Origin: an uncultured Lachnospiraceae bacterium
GTDB lineage: Bacteria; Bacillota; Clostridia; Lachnospirales; Lachnospiraceae
Assembly: GCA_948794795.1 (NCBI GenBank)
Contig: CAQGLR010000035.1
Location: 1 to 39,995 of the forward strand
Direction: 5' to 3'
DNA length: 39,995 nucleotides
The notes under the pieces were generated by a model. That model worked only from the letters and a program-made list of their open reading frames with translations. It was not told the origin of the DNA and ran no database searches. Position numbers and translations under genes: made by a program. Of the stretch, positions 35,277 through 39,995 are shown piece after piece. Every line of letters begins with the position of its first letter. The stretch's first letter is position 1.

Positions 35277-37781
35277 TTATTGTTCCACACGTGGAAATAC
35301 AAGTATAACTTTAAATAAATCACCATCCACATGCAGTTTTAAACTCCCTCCCATAAGTTCTGCCAGGTTTTGTGCTATTGAAAGCCCAAGCCCGCTTCCC
35401 TCTGTATGGCGTGATGAATCACCACGCACAAACCTTTCCAGAAGCTCATCACTTGATATATTTAACTGGTAGCCAGAAGTGTTGCGGAATATAATTGTAA
35501 CTTCTTTTTCTGTTGCTTCAGTATTAATATAAACTCTTGTGCCAGGTTGTCCATACTTACAGATATTATTCATAAGATTATCAAATATCCTCCATATATG
35601 CCTGTTATCTGCCATAATAAATATATTTTCCAAAGACTGGTCTATTACCAGGCTAAGTTCCTTGCTGTTTAATTTCTCTTCAAACTCCCCAAGAGTCTGG
35701 GTAAGCAGTATATTTATATCACACAGTTCCAGTTCTACAGTAATATTTCCAGTTGATGCCTTTGACGCTTCCATTAAATCTTCAATAAGCTTTTTAAGCC
35801 TTGCTGACTGGCGTTCCAGCACCTCAATATATTCTTGTACCTTTGGCTGTGCTATCTCTTCCTTTTTTAATAAATCAACATAGTTAATAATTGAAGTAAG
35901 AGGTGTTTTTATATCATGTGAAACATTTGTAATAAGTTCTGTTTTAAAACGTTCACTCTTTATCCTCTCATTTACTGCTGATGCCATTCCTTCGCCTATC
36001 TGGTTAAGATAAGCACCATGTTTTTTAAATTCCCAGTACATTTTTGAAATGTCTGCCTGGCTTTCAAGGTTTCCTTCTGCCATTTTCCTTGCATGTTCCT
36101 GTAAAATTTCCATCTGGTATACAATTTTTAATACAAAAAAATCAAATGCCGTACATATTACTGCAGCAACAAAAAATACACCTGCTTCCCCACTTAATAT
36201 AAATCCAGATAATATAAATAAGTCTGCTATCATAAGTAATAAAGATGTTTTTATAAACAATGACATATTTTCACCTGCTTTATGGCATATATTTCTTAAA
36301 GACCCCCATATACTTTTAAATATCTTGTAGATATAATTTAAAGCTGTATATTTAAAAAATATTTTTGCACCTGCACGGCAGCTGGTTTCAAGACATATTA
36401 TTATAAAAATGAAAATACATGTCATAATCCAGATTATTGAAACTATACATATAACCAGCAGGAATTTAAGCCCTGAGGCATACCAGATAAGTTCTGGAAG
36501 CAATGATAGACCCATAAAAATATCTAAAATAAACAACCCGCCTGCAATATAAAAATATATTAAATATGGTATATGGTGTAATAAATTTCCCCTTACAATA
36601 TCATTATTTGAACATATATACCTGCTATAGCAGCAGAATATAAGCAGCACTATAAATACTATTGCAGAAATTACAGCTATAATAATTACTGTATAACGCA
36701 TATCAAAGAGAAATTTAATAAATCTTTTTTGCGAAAAAAATAAATCATTTTTTCCCTTGTCAAGTGGTGAAATAACATTGGTTAAAATAGCATATACATT
36801 ATTATGTGTATTATTTTTTAATTCATATGATATAACAACATCAATATAATCAAGACTTGTATAACCACCAGAATTTTCTACATAAGCACCTGCGTCTTCT
36901 AACTTACATGAATAATCATTTTTTTCATACTCCCAGTTAAAAATCTTTATTCCTTTGCCTGGTTTTCCTTCTTTAATTATCTCTGGGACAAAAGAAATTC
37001 CATTAATTACTGTAGTCTGCCATTGTCGGTATTTAGAAGTATCTAAAACTAAATTATACAGCCACCTGCACCTGTAAAAAAGCTTGCCATCCTTGCCAGT
37101 TACTAAATCATATGTTACATAATTCCTTGTACTTGAAATATATCCTTCTCTTTTAAGTAATTTATAATCTTTATTATTTAATACAGCAGCAGATATTTCA
37201 ATAACTTTTGCAGGAAAAGCATAATTATCTGTTTCAAAATAAAATATTCCATTCTGGTAAAACAGCCTGTACACATATTCTTTATATGAATCGTACCCAT
37301 CAAATACAGGATGCTGCCCTCCATCATCTAAAAGGCTTCTTATAATTCCTGTTGGCTGTTTTATAACAGGTTCTTCTTCATAATATATTTTATAATCCTT
37401 ATAATAAAATTCATCCGTTTCTTCTGTAATAACATCCATATTTGTATAAACAATATTATCTTTATTGTCAATTACTTCCATATTTGCTTTGCTGCTTATA
37501 TCTTCATCAGGATTTATACCCTTTACAATTAAATACTGTAGATTTGAGTCCTCCATACAGCCAGGTGCATCCTGTTCCATCATATTTTCAAAGATATACC
37601 TTGAATACAGCCCAGACAAATTTTTCTGCCCTTTATCTATGCAGTCTTTCAGGCTGTTATCATATATTCCTGTAGAATATGACAATACTATCCCTGCTAT
37701 AGAAATAACACATATACAGCCAGCAACCGTTGTTAAAAATATTAAAACATACCTAAAAAAATTTGATACTAATTTTTTCAT
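35277..37781 (-). CDS. Multi-pass membrane sensor histidine kinase
   Basis: An 834-residue sensor kinase. A membrane helix (about 11-34) is followed by a large extracytoplasmic domain (about 35-360). A cluster of five to six membrane helices (about 362-390, 405-425, 438-465, 505-525, 528-550) comes next, then a HisKA domain with the histidine near residue 622 (NVSHDIKTPLTS) and an HATPase domain (NLMNNICKYG, GSGLGLSIA). The extracytoplasmic domain contains repeated short beta segments but no named fold that I recognise. It lies 79 bp after the OmpR-type regulator gene, so the two form a two-component system. GGAG precedes the ATG. The combination of a large outer domain and a multi-helix block is unusual for HisKA kinases. 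Confidence 0.9.
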   Translation of the reverse strand: MKKLVSNFFRYVLIFLTTVAGCICVISIAGIVLSYSTGIYDNSLKDCIDKGQKNLSGLYSRYIFENMMEQDAPGCMEDSNLQYLIVKGINPDEDISSKANMEVIDNKDNIVYTNMDVITEETDEFYYKDYKIYYEEEPVIKQPTGIIRSLLDDGGQHPVFDGYDSYKEYVYRLFYQNGIFYFETDNYAFPAKVIEISAAVLNNKDYKLLKREGYISSTRNYVTYDLVTGKDGKLFYRCRWLYNLVLDTSKYRQWQTTVINGISFVPEIIKEGKPGKGIKIFNWEYEKNDYSCKLEDAGAYVENSGGYTSLDYIDVVISYELKNNTHNNVYAILTNVISPLDKGKNDLFFSQKRFIKFLFDMRYTVIIIAVISAIVFIVLLIFCCYSRYICSNNDIVRGNLLHHIPYLIYFYIAGGLFILDIFMGLSLLPELIWYASGLKFLLVICIVSIIWIMTCIFIFIIICLETSCRAGAKIFFKYTALNYIYKIFKSIWGSLRNICHKAGENMSLFIKTSLLLMIADLFILSGFILSGEAGVFFVAAVICTAFDFFVLKIVYQMEILQEHARKMAEGNLESQADISKMYWEFKKHGAYLNQIGEGMASAVNERIKSERFKTELITNVSHDIKTPLTSIINYVDLLKKEEIAQPKVQEYIEVLERQSARLKKLIEDLMEASKASTGNITVELELCDINILLTQTLGEFEEKLNSKELSLVIDQSLENIFIMADNRHIWRIFDNLMNNICKYGQPGTRVYINTEATEKEVTIIFRNTSGYQLNISSDELLERFVRGDSSRHTEGSGLGLSIAQNLAELMGGSLKLHVDGDLFKVILVFPRVEQ

Positions 37782-37860
37782 TTATTAATCTCCATTTCCT
37801 TTGTTTTTATTATATATTATTTTCCAAATATTGGTTATAAACTTCTATAACAAAATAATG

Positions 37861-38559
37861 CTATTTACTGCCACCATCCTCCATTTTATAACCTCTGCCC
37901 CATACAGCAATAAGGTATCTTGGATTAGCAGGGTCATATTCAATCTTTTCCCTTAAATGTCTTATATGTACTGCTACTGTATTTTCTGTACCAAATGGTT
38001 CACCTTTCCATACTTTCTGGTATATTTTCTGTGGTGAAAATGCTTCTCCTGGATTCTGCATAAGGAATTTCAATATATCATACTCTGTCTTTGTAAGCTG
38101 TACAAGTTCACCATCAAGGGTAACTTCTTTTGCCTTGTCATTAAGTGAAATACCACCCATTACAAGCACTTTGTCATGTGTATTGCCTCCGCCCAGCTTT
38201 AAGTACCTCCTAAGCTGGGATTTCACTCTTGCCTGGAGCTCAACAGGGTTAAATGGTTTTGTCACATAATCATCAGCACCAATATTAAGGCCTAATATCT
38301 TATCAGCATCCTCCCCTTTGGCAGTAAGAAAAATTACAGGTACATTACTTATTTCCCTGATTTTTGAAATTGTTTCAATTCCATCCATTCCTGGCATCAT
38401 TATATCCAGCAATACAAGATGAATCTCCTCCTGTGACAATATATCAACGGCTTCTTTTCCATTGTATGCTTTGTATGTTTTATATCCGTCTGCCTTTAAA
38501 TATATCTCAAGCGCAGAAACAATATCCTTTTCATCATCACAAATTAAAATATGGTGCAT
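37861..38559 (-). CDS. OmpR/PhoB-family response regulator
   Basis: A 232-residue transcription factor. Receiver domain: ILICDDEKDIV, phosphoacceptor D52 in LLDIMMPGMDG, FLTAKGED, YVTKPFNP. C-terminal winged helix (about 130-228): LTKTEYDILKFLMQNPGEAFS, ENTVAVHIRHLREKIEYDP and RYLIAVWGRGYKME. It is the first gene of an operon with the sensor kinase downstream. Only a weak GGA is seen ahead of the ATG. Upstream DNA has repeated TTAAG pentamers (38639-38696), which could be autoregulatory sites. Confidence 0.95.
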   Translation of the reverse strand: MHHILICDDEKDIVSALEIYLKADGYKTYKAYNGKEAVDILSQEEIHLVLLDIMMPGMDGIETISKIREISNVPVIFLTAKGEDADKILGLNIGADDYVTKPFNPVELQARVKSQLRRYLKLGGGNTHDKVLVMGGISLNDKAKEVTLDGELVQLTKTEYDILKFLMQNPGEAFSPQKIYQKVWKGEPFGTENTVAVHIRHLREKIEYDPANPRYLIAVWGRGYKMEDGGSK

Positions 38560-38638
38560 CTTTTATCCAAGCCTTTCCCTTGTACAATAATTATACAAGT
38601 AATAATAGTTTAGTAACTTAATTAATATTGTATGAAAA

Positions 38639-38696
38639 TTAAGATTAAGTTTCAATATAGAAAAAGGTTAAGATTTGTTTAAATTTTAAGATTTTT
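38639..38696. promoter_or_regulatory. Cluster of TTAAG repeats upstream of the OmpR-type regulator
   Basis: TTAAG occurs at 38639, 38645, 38668 and 38686, three of them continuing as TTAAGATT. OmpR-family proteins bind short direct repeats of this type, but the spacings (6, 23 and 18) are irregular and the region is AT-rich, so this is only suggestive. Confidence 0.3.
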
Positions 38697-38771
38697 GCAG
38701 TAAAGAATTTATGGGGTTTTAGAACCTTTTGTGTTGCTATTTTGTTGCTAATTAAATTTTATTACATTTAA

Positions 38772-38825
38772 CTATAAATAACTATATTGGGCTTAAAAAT
38801 ATCACCTGTAAAAATAAAATGGATG
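38772..38825. repeat. Left direct repeat flanking the AP2-protein region
   Basis: The 19 bases CTATAAATAACTATATTGG (38772-38790) recur exactly at 39903-39921. Similarity continues imperfectly (CTTAAA, TCAC-TGT, AATGGATG) for about 50 bp. The two repeats enclose 1.1 kb with the AP2-domain gene. Confidence 0.7.
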
Positions 38826-38847
38826 TCATGTTTGTTATGTGACATCC
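38821..38847. terminator. Bidirectional hairpin terminator
   Basis: GGATGTCA (38821-38828) and TGACATCC (38840-38847) pair perfectly. The plus-strand tail is TTTTTAT and the minus-strand tail is ATTTTATTTTT. On the minus strand it follows directly after the small reading frame at 38857-39027. Confidence 0.7.
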
Positions 38848-38856
38848 TTTTTATAT

Positions 38857-39027
38857 TCAATAATAATCACTATCTGTAGGTAATACCTGCCACCCTTTGT
38901 ATGTACAGCATTTAGCTTCTTTCCCCATTGAACCACGTTTAGCCCCTGCCAGGCCAGCCAGAACATACGCTGTTAAACTGTCTGCTGTCTGGTTCATAGC
39001 CAAACATTTACCTATATTATATCCCAT
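38857..39027 (-). CDS. Possible small protein or gene remnant (56 codons)
   Basis: An open frame beginning MGYNIGKCLAMNQTADSL and ending in QVLPTDSDYY and TGA, followed 10 bp later by a perfect terminator hairpin. No ribosome binding site precedes the ATG, and the frame stays open a little further upstream, which points to the tail end of a decayed gene rather than an intact small gene. I do not recognise the family. The predicted product contains a glycine/alanine-rich middle (AYVLAGLAGAKRGSMG) and a CC pair. Confidence 0.35.
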   Translation of the reverse strand: MGYNIGKCLAMNQTADSLTAYVLAGLAGAKRGSMGKEAKCCTYKGWQVLPTDSDYY

Positions 39028-39083
39028 ATTTGCTTTTAAAATATTTTTGTTTATGTTAGAATAGCAATAATGGGAGGATTCTT

Positions 39084-39785
39084 ATGGGAACTCAAAGAAA
39101 AATAAGCGTAGGGGATGTATTTGAAAATTTGCAAGTCATTGAAAATCTTGGATTAAAAAAATATTGCGGTAAAAACTGCACATTTTATAAGTGCAAATGC
39201 TTGAAATGTGGAAATACTATTGATGTTCCTATAAAAAACCTTGGAACAGCTCAAAAAGATTGTGGATGTGGTAGAAGCGAACCAAGAAAAATCATACCGT
39301 CAGGAGCAAAATATAACCATTTGACGGTTATTAAAATTGGCCATTACGAAAAAGGCAGGGGATATTGGTATTGGTGTGAATGTGACTGTGAGAAACATAC
39401 AAGGCTAGAAGTTCGGCGGGATATGCTTGTATCAGGGAAAGTTTCGAGTTGTGGCTGCGTACATGACGAACTTTTTCAAAAAAATGTTGAAAAAGCATAC
39501 AAAAAGAATTTTGTTCAAAATACAAATGTTCCTAAAATTACGCATGATAATTTACAATCCAATAACACTTCTGGAGTTAGGGGCGTTAGCTGGCATAAAC
39601 GTATCGAAAAGTGGCAGGCAAGCATACAATTTCAAGGCACAAAATACCACTTGGGGTATTATGATGATATTTCCAAAGCAAAGGAAATTAGGAAAACTGC
39701 AGAAATAGAATTACATAAAGATTTTTGGAAATGGTATTCTGAAAATTTCCCAAATGAATACAAAAAAATTCGCAAGAGAAAATAA
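39084..39785 (+). CDS. AP2-domain protein with two zinc-ribbon-like modules
   Basis: A 233-residue DNA-binding protein of the phage/mobile type. Two related N-terminal modules (about 8-65 and 75-128) follow the pattern YxxLxVI...CxCxxC...CGC: first YKCKCLKCGN and DCGCG, then WCECDCE and SCGCV. They look like duplicated four-cysteine metal sites. The C-terminal part (about 158-212) is an AP2/ERF-like fold (NNTSGVRGVSWHKRIEKWQA, GTKYHLGYYDDISKAKE). Bacterial AP2 proteins commonly belong to phages and homing-type elements, where the AP2 fold binds DNA. No HNH nuclease motif is seen. GGGAGG lies 6 nt before the ATG. Direct repeats surround the gene. Function is not proven. Confidence 0.82.
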   Translation: MGTQRKISVGDVFENLQVIENLGLKKYCGKNCTFYKCKCLKCGNTIDVPIKNLGTAQKDCGCGRSEPRKIIPSGAKYNHLTVIKIGHYEKGRGYWYWCECDCEKHTRLEVRRDMLVSGKVSSCGCVHDELFQKNVEKAYKKNFVQNTNVPKITHDNLQSNNTSGVRGVSWHKRIEKWQASIQFQGTKYHLGYYDDISKAKEIRKTAEIELHKDFWKWYSENFPNEYKKIRKRK

Positions 39786-39825
39786 ATGCTATATTTTGCG
39801 TTTTAAGACATTTTATTTTCTCTTG
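39773..39825 (+). terminator. Long inverted repeat at the end of the AP2-protein gene
   Basis: CAAGAGAAAATA (39773-39784) overlaps the last codons and the stop; TATTTTCTCTTG (39814-39825) is its exact complement. A T tail is absent, so it may act as an RNA-stabilising hairpin or mark an element edge. Confidence 0.5.
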
Positions 39826-39902
39826 CCATTATATTATTATTAAATAAATTTTGGGGCGGATACTCAAGGATGAGGGCATAATAAAACCTAATAGTTAATT
39901 GC

Positions 39903-39952
39903 CTATAAATAACTATATTGGACTTAAATGTCACTTGTTAAAAAATGGATGC
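39903..39952. repeat. Right direct repeat flanking the AP2-protein region
   Basis: Second copy of the repeat at 38772-38825: 19 exact bases, then imperfect similarity ending in AATGGATG. The bases from 39953 to the window end contain no feature I can support. Confidence 0.7.
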
Positions 39953-39995
39953 TATACTTATCTTTTTTGGCGGCGTTTCCTGCCACCAGAAAAAT

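Noticed and set aside
38697..38770. Phage attachment core near the TTGTTGCTA sequence
   Set aside because: Resembles integrase-end or att-type sequence, but there is no second copy in the window and no tRNA or integrase beside it.

Overview
The window looks like chromosomal DNA from a low-GC, flagellated, polysaccharide-degrading anaerobe of the Clostridia, most likely a Lachnospiraceae member. Pointers are the AT-rich intergenic DNA, strong AGGAGG ribosome binding sites, TTGAMA/TATAAT promoters, a flavodiiron protein, large hybrid histidine kinases, a GH51 arabinofuranosidase and flagellin-linked glycosyltransferases. No rRNA, tRNA, CRISPR array or complete insertion sequence was seen.

Layout. 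1-5.3 kb: a nested-palindrome repeat, a membrane hybrid histidine kinase, a flavodiiron protein (FprA type) and an O6-alkylguanine DNA methyltransferase. 5.3-6.0 kb: a decayed tyrosine recombinase and a shortened copy of the palindromic repeat. 6.0-11.4 kb: a three-gene SMC-like operon matching JetA-JetB-JetC (Wadjet/Mks condensin) that ends in a terminator with no JetD nuclease. 11.6-13.5 kb: an ammonium transporter with a fused C-terminal P-II domain, behind a promoter and an immediate leader terminator. 13.7-17.6 kb: an operon of a YtfQ-like sugar-binding lipoprotein, a chemoreceptor and a DUF4230 protein, with a structured leader and no ABC permease. 17.6-23.9 kb: a C_GCAxxG_C_C protein, a second full nested palindrome, a sialate-O-acetylesterase-like esterase and a large GH51 arabinofuranosidase, both enzymes without signal peptides. 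24.0-29.2 kb: a surface glycan locus (FCD regulator, GT2, initiating sugar transferase, and a divergent O-antigen-ligase-like protein). 29.5-32.7 kb: two glycosyltransferase-like genes and a small helical protein facing an atypical short flagellin. 32.8-38.6 kb: signalling genes (soluble hybrid kinase, LytTR regulator, and a sensor kinase/OmpR-type regulator pair). 38.7-40 kb: a small mobile-looking region with an AP2-domain protein between imperfect direct repeats.

How the parts fit together (inference). Sugar sensing by chemotaxis, arabinan/acetyl-ester breakdown and motility fit a plant-polysaccharide lifestyle. The LytTR regulator probably controls its own gene and the hybrid kinase, because both promoters carry the same pair of YCAWTTATG sites, 21 bp apart and 9 bp upstream of TTGAAA. 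The most unusual items are that site arrangement, the family of long nested palindromes (same core, different but self-complementary arms), the JetABC operon without JetD, and two structured leaders (amtB and the sugar-binding protein gene).
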